A stretch of DNA of 64,000 nucleotides, taken from NCBI GenBank assembly GCA_019925095.2, contig CM034398.1, positions 13,903,001 to 13,967,000 on the forward strand, given 5' to 3'. The stretch is from Dendrolimus kikuchii (taxonomy: Eukaryota; Arthropoda; Insecta; Lepidoptera; Lasiocampidae). Positions 1 to 10,400 of this stretch are shown in pieces; position 1 is the first letter of the stretch; each line of letters begins with the position of its first letter. Under the pieces are notes generated by a model. It was not told the DNA's origin. It was given only the letters and a program-made list of their open reading frames with translations, and ran no database searches. Both the position numbers and the translations under genes were made by a program.

Positions 1-1761
1 CATTTTGTGGACACTGTCCTAGAGAAAATGAACGATATTCTTAAAGAATCATATGATCCAGTAAGCGTGAAGTTACAACCCATTGACGCAAGTAAAAAGA
101 CAAGCAAGCCAAAGAAAAATAAGTCAAAATCTAACAAAAGGTAAGAGTTAATCCAAGTTTAAGATTTCATTGTATTTGACATTTCGTACAGTGATTAACC
201 GCGGTCTGTACTTTTGTTAAAACACAGTCTTTTAATTATAATTATTAAATAAATAAAAGACACCCATTTATGACAATCACACTACAGTTAAACTTTTTAA
301 ATAAAGAAATCATGCTTTATACTTTAATATAGTCTAATGAATGTTTCGTTCTCAGGAAATCGTCTAACAAGAAAAAGGCCGCTTCACGTCGTCGTCATAT
401 AAAGAAAAAAGATAGCACAAAAATAATTGACATTTCCGAAAAAAATGTCGAAGCAAGTCCTCAAGTGAATGAGATAAAACCTAATGACATCATAGAACAG
501 GTTCAAACAGAGGTAGTTCAATCCAGGCGTATCAAAGAGAAACTAGGAAGTGAGAATGGCAAGGCTAAACCAACGACCACTAAAACTAAACAACAAACGA
601 AACCTACGAAGCCGAAGCCTAAACCTACGAAAAGTAAGAAACCGACTAACACTAAAAATAAAACTAAATCTGGAGAAAAAAATAAACCCAGAGCAAAAGG
701 CACTCTGTACGGATTGTCTTCTTTAAGACGTATGGGAGACGTAGCTGTTAGCATCATGTCAGATCATTCGACTGTAAAGAGCAATTTCGCTGTCGGTCCT
801 CTCGTTTTGAAAGTGGAAAAGGAGGTATGAATTTAGATGAATATATTATTTAATAAAATTACGTTTTAATGGTTTTAAGCACGGAAATTTATTTGATTTT
901 TATTATTCCGACGTACCACGCTTAAAACCGTTAAAATGTAGTTTTATTATGTATACTTATAGTCGCGAAAACTTAAGAAATTAGAATGTATTACTTGTTA
1001 ATAAAGTGAAAGTAATTCGAAACAGATTATAAAATTATATTTGTAAATCATTTATATAAAGTCTCGTGTTACAGGTTGGTCGTGGCGCTAAAAAAGAACT
1101 GAAATCTGCAACAGCAACAACAGCTGAAATGGTTGGGAAAATAACTTTAAGAGTGAACAATCAAGGCATCGCAACTTTACACTCTATCAAAGTTCTTCAA
1201 CCTAAGCAGGTAATATCAATATTATACAGATAGTAATAATTTTTGAAATTTTCATACCTAACATATTTTATAAAGTAGGTAATTATTATATTTATGCAGA
1301 TAAATGCATTCTCAACCTTAATAATCCATCCATATATCTAAATATAATTACAAACCCGAAAGTGTAGGTATGCAATATTTGTTTGTTTTTATTATGGCCA
1401 TGTTCAAATAAATGTACTTTAAATTGGTAATAGATGATACGGATAACCTTTCTCCCTAAAATGTTATGCTGATATATGGAATCGAAGATTACATGATCGT
1501 ATTCGTGTAAAAAAACCTCAGCATATTATAAACTTTGGAAGGTGTAAATGTAACTGAGTGAATTAGAATTAAGTTGATGATATTATAATTATTTTTAAGT
1601 GAATGCGATACTATTATTCCTAGGTCAGAGTTGACAGCAACCACGAACGCACCAGAGAGTTGGCTTGGCAGCGCAGCGCAAGGATAGCCACCGTCGTTTC
1701 AGAGAAGCTCTTAACTGCATCCAGACCCATGTTTCAGAAACAGCCGGTTATTAAAGAATAA
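1..1761 (+). CDS. Unrecognised lysine-rich protein, last four coding exons (5' partial)
   Basis: Four exons join in phase with consensus splice sites: <1-140 (donor GTAAGA), 356-824 (acceptor CTCAG, donor GTATGA), 1075-1209 (acceptor ACAG, donor GTAATA) and 1624-1761, ending in TAA at 1759-1761. The open frame runs to the window edge, so the start is missing. The visible product is about 290 residues. Its first half is a low-complexity, strongly basic region built of KPTKP/KPKPTK/KKPT-like steps, probably disordered. The last two exons encode a less biased segment (GKITLRVNNQGIATLHSI, then RTRELAWQRSARIATVVSEK) that looks folded. No signal peptide, membrane segment or catalytic motif is visible in the part present. 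A lysine-rich tail would suit nucleic-acid or microtubule binding, but that is a guess; I do not recognise the family. The gene converges on the SLC26 gene at 7212. Exon structure is well supported, function is not. Confidence 0.8.
852..948. repeat. Foldback (MITE-like) element in an intron of the lysine-rich gene
   Basis: About 29 bp at 852-880 (starting AATAAAATTACGTTTTAATG) reappear inverted at 920-948 with two or three differences. The spacer contains TTATTCCGACGT. The same termini and spacer motif bound a longer copy at 47487-47643, and one end is present at 28810-28845, so this is an internally shortened member of a dispersed family. It lies wholly inside the 825-1074 intron. Confidence 0.7.
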
Positions 1762-2444
1762 TTTAGTCTTCACATCAAATAAGATGAGATTCCATTCAAA
1801 ACGTAAGATGTATTAAGGAATTATTTCAGTACCTACCTTTATACTTCTTAACTAGAGCATTTATTATTTTTAATGTTAATAGAGAAACAATAGTTTATAT
1901 ATAGATTTCCAAGTTAAATCTTTTTAAGGTCAACTGACCTTGCAACTGCAACAAGTGTAAGCAGAAACACCAAGAAACAATTTAATGTATAAATTATCAG
2001 ACCGTTTCTAGAGTATGCAGCAGATGAATTCTCTTCTTGACTTGCAATTCTTTTACATCACTCAGAGTTCTATGATTACGAATCACAAGTGGTTTTTGTC
2101 CAAGAGTAAACAGATCAATAGTGAGCATACGGCTCGTCAATTGACATTAGAAATTTGATATAATTTTTATGGAGTTTAATAATTTTTTCGACCAATAAAA
2201 TAGTAAGCAAAAAGAAGAGACATAGAAACTGGTAGTGAGAGAACTGTCGTTTTCAATAACCTGTCGAGATGTACAAATATATCTTGAGTTTTGGATATAA
2301 TATTTGACTGATTTTATCAAGTACGATACTCATAATTTTAGTAGTCAGATGATGCATTTATTATTTTGTAATTAAACGGTGCTAAGTATTTTTAAAAAGT
2401 GGTATATAATTTATAACTGATGGATGCATGTGATGTGTATTTTG

Positions 2445-2450
2445 AATAAA
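2445..2450 (+). promoter_or_regulatory. Candidate polyadenylation signals of the lysine-rich gene
   Basis: AATAAA at 2445-2450, with an earlier AATAAA at 2194-2199. Either could end the 3' UTR that starts at 1762; sequence alone does not decide. The later one is followed by a G/T-containing stretch (AAGTGGACGG). Confidence 0.4.
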
Positions 2451-2470
2451 AAGTGGACGGTATAATAATT

Positions 2471-3967
2471 ATATTTTTTATTTTCTAACCTCAAAAATTA
2501 AGTCGTGATTTGATTCCGATGACATAGTCCTCACACTGCAGTGCTACTACTACATGCGGATGATGATGGAAAACATCGTTAGGAACTTGCACATTAAGAT
2601 TTATGTATGAATCTCACGAATCCGCGTTGGACAAGTGTGGCGGGTATACTTTGTTCCCTTAAAAATGATGAATCCAGATTCCCAGCAACGGGACATTTAT
2701 GGTTTGTAGACTATAATATTACTCTATGAAACGAATACTAACTTTAAACTGTTTTATATGAATTTCGTCAGAGAAATTCTTTTGTTTGCCACAATTAAAT
2801 TTACGTTAAAAAAGTTTGTAATGAATTTGAAAGCGTAAAATAATACTTTTTGATAGAAATAAAGTTGACGTGAAAGAATATCCAACTTTTTTAGTATACT
2901 TGTTCTGTTGTAAATAGTGAAAGACTAGACAAAAAATAAAACAATTATCTACACACAACTGTCTTGTATATTCACATTCATTAATATAGTGCACAAATAA
3001 TTTCGTACATGAGATATCTTAAAATTAATTGGCCTAAAATTCGATATTTTATCATGAAACCCAGTATAACAAAATATTTCTTAAAAGGTAATACACAGTA
3101 CACATTTTACTATAAACCCCAAAGAGAGCAACACATAACATTTACAGAATTTTTTACAAATAATTTAACAGAATATATAAAAAAGGGGCTTGAAGATTTG
3201 TAGCTGTCACTGCCATATTTAAATTTTCTATTACATTTGTTGGTACTGGTTGAAAGGCGTTTGGGGTCGTTTTAGCTGATTATCTATCGATTATTTTTTC
3301 CTACCTACAAAAAATAATAGGTGAATATAATTGCAAACGAAATCAAAATTCATTTTTACGACAGAACTTTTAAACTTATTAAAATTGAAAACAAGTATTC
3401 GAGATGTTTTATGAGGCCCAAGACTAACATAGGGTAGTTTTTATTTCGAAAGGTACAAGAGTTTCCGCGGGATACGGTTGCGAAATATTTGCAGGCGAAG
3501 CCGTAAGGAAAAATGCTTAATAAATTATAATTATGTCAATGAAAAAGTCTTCAAATCCCTTTATTTTAAACAAGCATCTTTGGTAGGCATTGCATATTTT
3601 AAATTTGGTCACATTTTATATTTAAAAAAAATATTCTAAAGCTAAAATAAATAATTACATCATCCGCGGTAAACTTTACGAACTCTCCAGATTAGTTGCA
3701 AAAGGTTGAGCAATACTAAGTACGTATCAAAAGGCATTTATTGCGCAGTTGTCTATTGTCACTAGCGACTATGAAGTTTGCACGAGACTATATAAAATGC
3801 CTCATACAACAGGTAAAATGTATCATAAAGAAATAATAAACAACCAGACAAAGCCACATATATATAGTGGAAAGTTTCACAGACGTTTTCATATACATTT
3901 CACCCAATATTTACACGATAATAGGTACTCAATACACACCACAAGATCTATTCATAAATATTCTGTG
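2471..3967. other. AT-rich intergenic DNA, no gene seen
   Basis: Short open frames here (such as 3009-3203 and 3749-3970) have no recognisable domain, splice context or codon bias. No repeat family shared with the rest of the window was identified. Confidence 0.5.
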
Positions 3968-4018
3968 TAAATTATAGTATTAATTCGAATTGATATTTCG
4001 AATCAATACTATAATTTA
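3968..4018. repeat. 51-bp near-perfect inverted repeat
   Basis: A 22-nt left arm (3968-3989) is repeated inverted at 3997-4018 with one mismatch around a 7-nt loop. It would fold into a long AT-rich hairpin. No flanking gene explains it. Confidence 0.75.
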
Positions 4019-4197
4019 TAAAGAAATGATTGGTTTCCTATGATGCATGGTGAACGAATTTAAGCGAAAAGTAACAAGTAATTTCTCAGTGCTTATTATA
4101 TAACAACAAAAAAAAAAACAAAGTAAATGCGCGGATTTAGTGCTTAAAAGAATGAGAAAAGAAAATTTTATTCATTCAGTGAAAAAGTGGTCTTAAT

Positions 4198-4322
4198 TAT
4201 GGCCAGTTCCTATATCTTTGCCTTACCATCGGTTGAATTTCGACTTACTTGTATGGAGATTATGCCAAATTTTAACCGATAATAAGGCATATGGACTGTC
4301 GGTAAGATATATACACCGGACA
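4198..4322. repeat. Copy of a dispersed 'TATGGCCGGTTCxTATATCTTAC' foldback family
   Basis: The left end reads TATGGCCAGTTCCTATATCT and an eroded inverted end lies near 4301-4322 (GTAAGATATATACACCGG). Relatives are at about 15776-15885, 43963-44092 and 48358-48480. The 43963 copy has the clearest pair of arms. Confidence 0.55.
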
Positions 4323-5574
4323 TTAGTGGGGTACTAATAATAGATACTGATGCATATCTTGGAAATATTTCGCTGTATTAAAACATGGACTGCATAGGGA
4401 AAGATATAACTGGATATTTGCACTAGAGGTGTAGATGCTTGATTAATTTGAGATTTGCTCTCAATTGGCTCGGTTAAGTTTTCCAGCTAGCAGAACAGCG
4501 CACAGCACCGCTTATTAAACACAATTAAAGCTTTTCCAGCGTGAAGTATTGCCCGACTAAAATTCATTTAATTGCGGGAAACGTGGAAATCCAAGATGTT
4601 AATGAAACATTACAATAAATCAAAGTACTGATATCTCAGACCACAAAAGGATATGCGCATGGCGGTGGTCGAACATTGATTGTTCTTAGGTTTAAAATGG
4701 TAGACTTTCCACTTTGCATCGGCTGTCTCACATCACGCAAAATGAGGGTAGATTTCAAAATTAGCGGACCTGTTTTACTTACTTTTTTCAAGGCAAAGAT
4801 CCTACAGAACTAAGAATGCTGCAAGTATGTTTTGCCCAACTTCATTATAGTAAGATATTTCTATAATAATGATAAATAAGTTCGTCTATGGATATGCCGA
4901 TATTTTATGCTCTAATTTTTAATTACCTGTGGACTAAAATGACAGCTGCGACTATATTTAGATTCATAAGTGAGTTGTGCTAGTTTAATCAACAATTCAC
5001 CCATATGAGTTGAATCCTACAGAGTTATTATAAGATTCAACTTACAGTCGTGACTTGCTCCAAGCTTTCAACATATAAAAAGGTCGAACGCAACATCATT
5101 TTAGTCCAGGTAACTAAAAATCGGAGTACAGACTATTCATTACTGCATTTCAATTTGGGTGAATCATTAAGTGATCCATATAAACACATATACTACTTGA
5201 ATAAATTCAATGTCATTGAATATTTTCGTGTCCTGTCAGTTCTCTGCCTTTCAACCAAATTAATTCATTTTGTTGATCCGTTTAAAATCAGCATTAGGTA
5301 CATTCACTTTATTTAATAATAAAATTATAAACATTGACATTGCACAACAAGGTACAATAAAAAAAAGATAAAACTGCATGGGTTTAAAATAAATTAGGAA
5401 CTTTATTTCACTGGACATTACGAATTCTTACATCTAAAAGTAATTTTAGTGTTATACCTCTGCTACTTTTAACGTAAAATTAATGTTAGTGACAGTGTCA
5501 CGCAGATATAACCAAAAGTTAAATGCGTTATTTGAGATGCGACAGTGTTAATGACGTTGACAAATAACTCATGT
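4323..5574. other. Intergenic DNA with an eroded repeat, no gene seen
   Basis: Part of 4330-4500 resembles 20085-20345: both have a GATATxACTxxGATATTTGCA-type block followed by GAAGCT/GATGCT and GCTCGGTT. Both are probably old copies of one element of unknown class. The 5050-5316 open frame has no recognisable content. Confidence 0.35.
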
Positions 5575-5830
5575 GAGAGATCTGGTAGAGCCATGCTATG
5601 TACGGCTCTTAGGACCGGCTCGAACGGTATGATTCCACGCTCTTACAGAATATCGGCGTGAAACGGATTAGTTTTGAGCTAATAGTGTATCGTATGAGTG
5701 AGAGATCTGATGGCTGATTTCCTATTCCCCTTATCCCATCTCCTTCAACCCACTTCTCCTGTCTGATGCCCTTATCGCAACTTTATTCTATCCTGAAGGC
5801 TGGCAACGCGTTGGCTTCGCAATGATATAA
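5575..5830. repeat. LINE-tail-like repeat
   Basis: The block near 5800-5815 (GGCTGGCAACGCGTTGGC) matches the block just upstream of the CR1-type LINE 3' tail at 48883-48900. The preceding 5580-5790 stretch is CT-rich and repeat-like. Exact limits are uncertain. Confidence 0.4.
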
Positions 5831-5865
5831 TGAATAGATATTAATATAGCATTTTTTTTAAATTG

Positions 5866-6172
5866 CAAGGCCTCAGCAGCCAGCCAGATGGTCCTCCTGA
5901 GGGAAAGCGGTTACCATCGCCTATGGACATTTGTAACATCAAAGGTGCTATCAATGTGCTGCCGCTCTCTAAAGGGAGAGTGGAACTTGGCAACTAATGC
6001 CGGAACACAACTCAAGGTTGTTATGGCGGCATGCTCTAGACCAGGGGTCGTAGCCATCCAATCAGTTAAATATCCTACCCTGGCTGTGGGTTATTTTGTC
6101 ACCTCTTACACTTCACTCGACAGACAGCCTGACCGTAGGAAATTGTATTATTTCTTCATTCCTGCATGGTAA
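5866..6172 (-). repeat. SINE-like repeat, copy 1
   Basis: In the minus direction it begins near 6172 (CCATGCAGGAATGAAG), runs through blocks shared with 23045-23275, 27853-28147, 39240-39435 and 47110-47400, and ends near 5866 with the GGCGATGGTAACCGCTTTCC tail. The open frame across it is an accident of the repeat. Confidence 0.65.
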
Positions 6173-7094
6173 AGTAACGTAAAATTAGCTAATAGATAAC
6201 GCGTTGTTTTTTTTAACGCTATAAGTAAGTAGCATTAAGACACAGCCACTAACATTAACGCAGGTGAAGCAGGGCCATTAGGCTCAAATTGTTCATAACA
6301 CGAACTCGATGTAACGAGCCACAAAAATTATTGCAATCATTGTTCATTAAACTATTAGTAGTTCCTAAATCTAACTATCGACCTTATACTCTAATAGAAC
6401 TCAGATACTTAATGAAGTGCAATTACAGTATGTACTTACTTATTTATAGTCTTCCACATAGAGCGCTAAGTAAATCACGTTTCATATTTTTATCTTTTTG
6501 ATAAACAAGTGTTCACGTGTTCTTTACGTTCATAAAGTATTTTTTTAATGGTATAATAAACTACATGGATGCATAGAACATGCTTAAAATGTAGATTTTT
6601 AAATGACGGTAAAAAAAGTCTTGTTTGACAGTCTCAACATTCCCAAGACAGTTAATTTTTTTTACACGAATGTGCACTGAGTGTTGAAAGATAAATCAAC
6701 ATACTACAACTATTGATCATAATTAAAACTATATCTGAACATGTGGTATGAGTAGGAAATCCACTGATGGTTAAAATATGTATTACAAGTAAAAAATGAT
6801 TTTATAAATGTAAATAAACATATTATAAGTTTCTTTCCAAACCGATTTTGACATTAAATAATGATTATCATCATGTTTGTGTTAGAAATATGCTAGCGAC
6901 ATTCGTATTCTGCAGAAGATTTTTGGGTGTGCCAGAAAAAAACCATCTTACTTTCGAAACTGTTTTTCAAAATCATGTTTTGACTTAAAAATGACTTAAC
7001 ATAATACACGAGCACGCCACTCGACGTCGCGTGATGGACATGGAAGCCATGTAGACGTCTGACGTCGCGTGGCTGGCAACGAACGTGACAACTA
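6173..7094. other. Intergenic DNA between the convergent genes
   Basis: AT-rich, with no gene recognised. A GC-richer patch at 7012-7072 contains two copies of GACGTCGCGTG and a small hairpin (ACATGG-AAG-CCATGT). It lies just past the likely 3' end of the SLC26 transcript. Confidence 0.4.
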
Positions 7095-7100
7095 TTTATT
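7095..7100 (-). promoter_or_regulatory. Candidate polyadenylation signal of the SLC26 gene
   Basis: TTTATT on the plus strand reads AATAAA on the minus strand, about 110 nt beyond the stop codon at 7212-7214. It is the first such signal downstream of the stop. Confidence 0.5.
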
Positions 7101-7211
7101 GACATTATTTTGATCATTAAACTCCTTAAGAACTGCAGCAATACTTTTGATTGGTGGTTTACATATCGCTCTATAATTCGTACAATTTACTACTAAATCT
7201 TAAATGATACG

Positions 7212-7402
7212 TCACGTATCGTTCACTCTTGATAAAGATCTGATTCCGTCACCGTTACTTAATAACGGTGTGCTGTTTTGTTCGTCACTTATTACAATTT
7301 CCGTGACTTCATCCTCAGTTTGTAGGGATTCGTACTTAGGCGGAGGGGTATGTGCTTTTTCTGATGTTTTTATAATTGGTAATGGTATTTGACCCGTTAA
7401 AT
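7212..7402 (-). CDS. SLC26 coding exon 12 (residues 577-639 and stop)
   Basis: The acceptor is TTTTACAG|ATTTA; the stop TGA is at 7212-7214. Encodes a polar cytosolic tail including PPPKYESL. A PPxY sequence is a known WW-domain ligand type, but its use here is speculation. Confidence 0.9.
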
Positions 7403-10400
7403 CTGTAAAAATAAGATATTTTTATTTGAAAAATCTACAAATATTTAGCAAAAATAGAATTCTAACTCATACTTTGAGCGCCATCTAGTTTAATTGTATA
7501 AAATTAATCTTAGTTAGATCCTTTATCACTAAGCGTGTTCACACTACGCTACATCTAGTTTAAACGCCAAATACGTTCACTGAGTGACTACTATTGACTT
7601 ATGTTCATTATTATATTTTTTAAACAACAAAAGCACTCTTTGTCAAATAGCGAAACAACATTTTTTTTCACGTATTTTGATAATTTATAATACTTAAATA
7701 CAAAAGAGTGTTTGTTTGAAATTTGAATGCCATCTTTAAATACATAACATATAAAAGTAATTCAGAGACCGGAGATTAACTTAGTTTAATTTTTATGGTG
7801 ACTACATGATAAGGTAAGTTCTCTTCGGATACGCGTCTACAAGTTACGCCGGTGAAGTTTCATAAAAAGCTCTAGCACTTCTATAAATCTATTTATTTTA
7901 TTAAAGGTGTTTATAAACAAATTTAATACATATTATTATAAAGCCCGTATTACAGAATAGTACACACGCACAAATCGATAGTAAAAATCATAATATACAA
8001 ATATTGAATTAGCGCGCGTCTCTAGTCTCATTCGAATACACTTTTAAATTGGACTATAATTTTTATAGAAATCCGTTATCCACACACACATGAGTATAGT
8101 TTTAGAATACGAACCTAATAACCAATGTGTGAACAAAAAGTAAAAAAAAACCCATGTACAGACGAACTTACTTTGTAACGTTGAATCTAATTCATCACTA
8201 GACAGCACAACCACGACACTGGAGCCAGCGTTGCTAAAGACCGAAGCGACACTCGCTCTTGGAGACAGCAGTACTAGGGGCTGGCCACGTGACGACAGCG
8301 AATTCGAGAGAGCACACATGCCTTTTGCTGCGGTGAAGTCTGCACCTGGAGTATTAAAATAAATAAATATCGCCACTCACATAAAAACCAATAAACCGAA
8401 AATACACTGGGGTGGTCATTCATGGCACTCTCTGCCCCCAATAACCCCCCCAATTTTTGAAACATTCTTCATTGGTGTTCCGCTTTTATTGGTCTTAGCG
8501 TGATGATATATAGCCTAATTTTTCAAATCAGACCAGTAGTTCCTGAGATTAGCGCGTTCAAGCAAACAAACAAATTCTTCAGCTTTACATATTAGTATAA
8601 GATAATATAATAAATCTGTAGAGGGTTCGAGTTTCTATACTGAGTTTCAAAATGTGAAAAAATCAGGAGCTAATTCGGACCAGCAAATTAGGAAAACATA
8701 ATTTTTAGAATTTTCGTCTGTCCGAATATTAGAGCATCACGTGAAAAATAATGAACCGATTGCAATGAATCTCCACATAGAGCTAGCTTAGGCCTGGGAT
8801 CAACATTTAGGATACTTTTATCGCAACAAATGACGTCTTTCCGTGGGAACAGCGTATATAGTGAAACAGATGGCGCTGTTATCACGTTATTGGCGCTGCC
8901 GCTGCAATTCCCTAACAAATACGTCGCTGTCATGGAAACGCGAATAAAGAATCGCTGACAGATACTAGATATAGTATAAAATTGTAAAACCAACGACTTG
9001 CACGTTAAAATATTTGGTAATATAAAACAATTGCTTATCTATAATATTATATTCTATACATTCCGTGTCTGTACATTGAAGCTATTTAAAAAAACCCATC
9101 TGGAATAGACTATATAAACGATGGAGAACACGATGCATTTTATTTAATTTCTTGCCTGTCGGTTTATCTGTTCGTTCGGGATTCACGTAAAAAGTAATGG
9201 GTCGATTTCGATGCAGTTTTCGCTGATCGACAGCTAATCTTATACTTAAACTCTGCGCTATCTATCATTTTGGGAACTCCGTGAGATTTTTTTTGGGAAT
9301 GATTTAAAATGACCAGATTAACTGGGAATCCCGTGGGAATTTTGCCGGAAGTGGTTTGAAGTTGTTCGGATGAATAAAAATTAGCTTATTCCGACACAGT
9401 TTCCACTGAAGCGATGGCTTACATTTCTTTTCAAATGCTGCGGTATTTTGTGTACCGGGTTCTCGCAGCAATTTCAGGCCAAGCGTAGACGAAGTAGCGG
9501 GCATATCCTAGTACTAAAACTTTCGCATGGTAGGTAGGCTTTTTTGTTGTATTCACACAAAATTTCATGCTGATTTTGTTATAGTATTATATTTATGATA
9601 GAAGAGAACGAACAAGTAGTGCATTAATAATTATGTTAAATGTTAATTCGGATATTTTGCTTTTTATTTGGTCTTTTCTTCTTCGTGTATGTTTTTTTTT
9701 GTCACATTAAAAAAAATAATTCGTTTTGAATACCTATTAACTAATTTTAATGACGTATAACAAACAACAAGAGTTATGAATGTCAAAGAAGCAAGTGAGG
9801 TGTGTAAGAACGGGCCTAAATGGCGCTCTGTTGTTCGTGCCTACCCCGCAAGGGAACTGGCGTGAAGTTATGTATGTATGTATGTATGTATGTATAACAA
9901 ACAACCTAACAATAGTTCTACGATATTCCTTGAAACACTAACGGATTTCGAATGAGATCGCATTATCAAGTGACCTAGTTCAGAAATAAAAATTAATGAA
10001 AGGTCATATTTTACACTGGCAATATTTTAGATAAGAATAGTTTAGTATATGACCTCCCCGGTGGCAAGCTTGCTCTGTGGTCCGGCGTGGACCTGGACGA
10101 GCGTGCAAGTGGGGGGGTAGGCGTCGTACTCTCAACCCGCTTTGTGTCTGGAGTAAAAGACTATTGTCTGGTGAACCCGAGACTTCTCTGGGTCCGTCTA
10201 AAACTGGGGATTACGCGAGTTTTTCTGGTCGCAGCTTATGCTCCCGTAAGCTCAGCGGATCCCCAAGAACTCGAGAAGTTTTGGGAGTCTGTGAGAGAAA
10301 TTCTGGATCTGGCTGAAGGGAATGAAAGAATAATTATGTGTGGTGATCTTAATGGCTGGGTGGGCACCAAACGAGACGGCCTTGAGGCTGTGCTTGGACC

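Noticed and set aside
518..757. Hydrophobic minus-strand frame that looks like a membrane peptide
   Set aside because: It is the antisense of the lysine-rich exon: AAA/AAG codons read as phenylalanine and leucine.
8274..8465. Minus-strand frame overlapping SLC26 exon 11
   Set aside because: Different frame from the exon and no domain; the exon frame accounts for the sequence.
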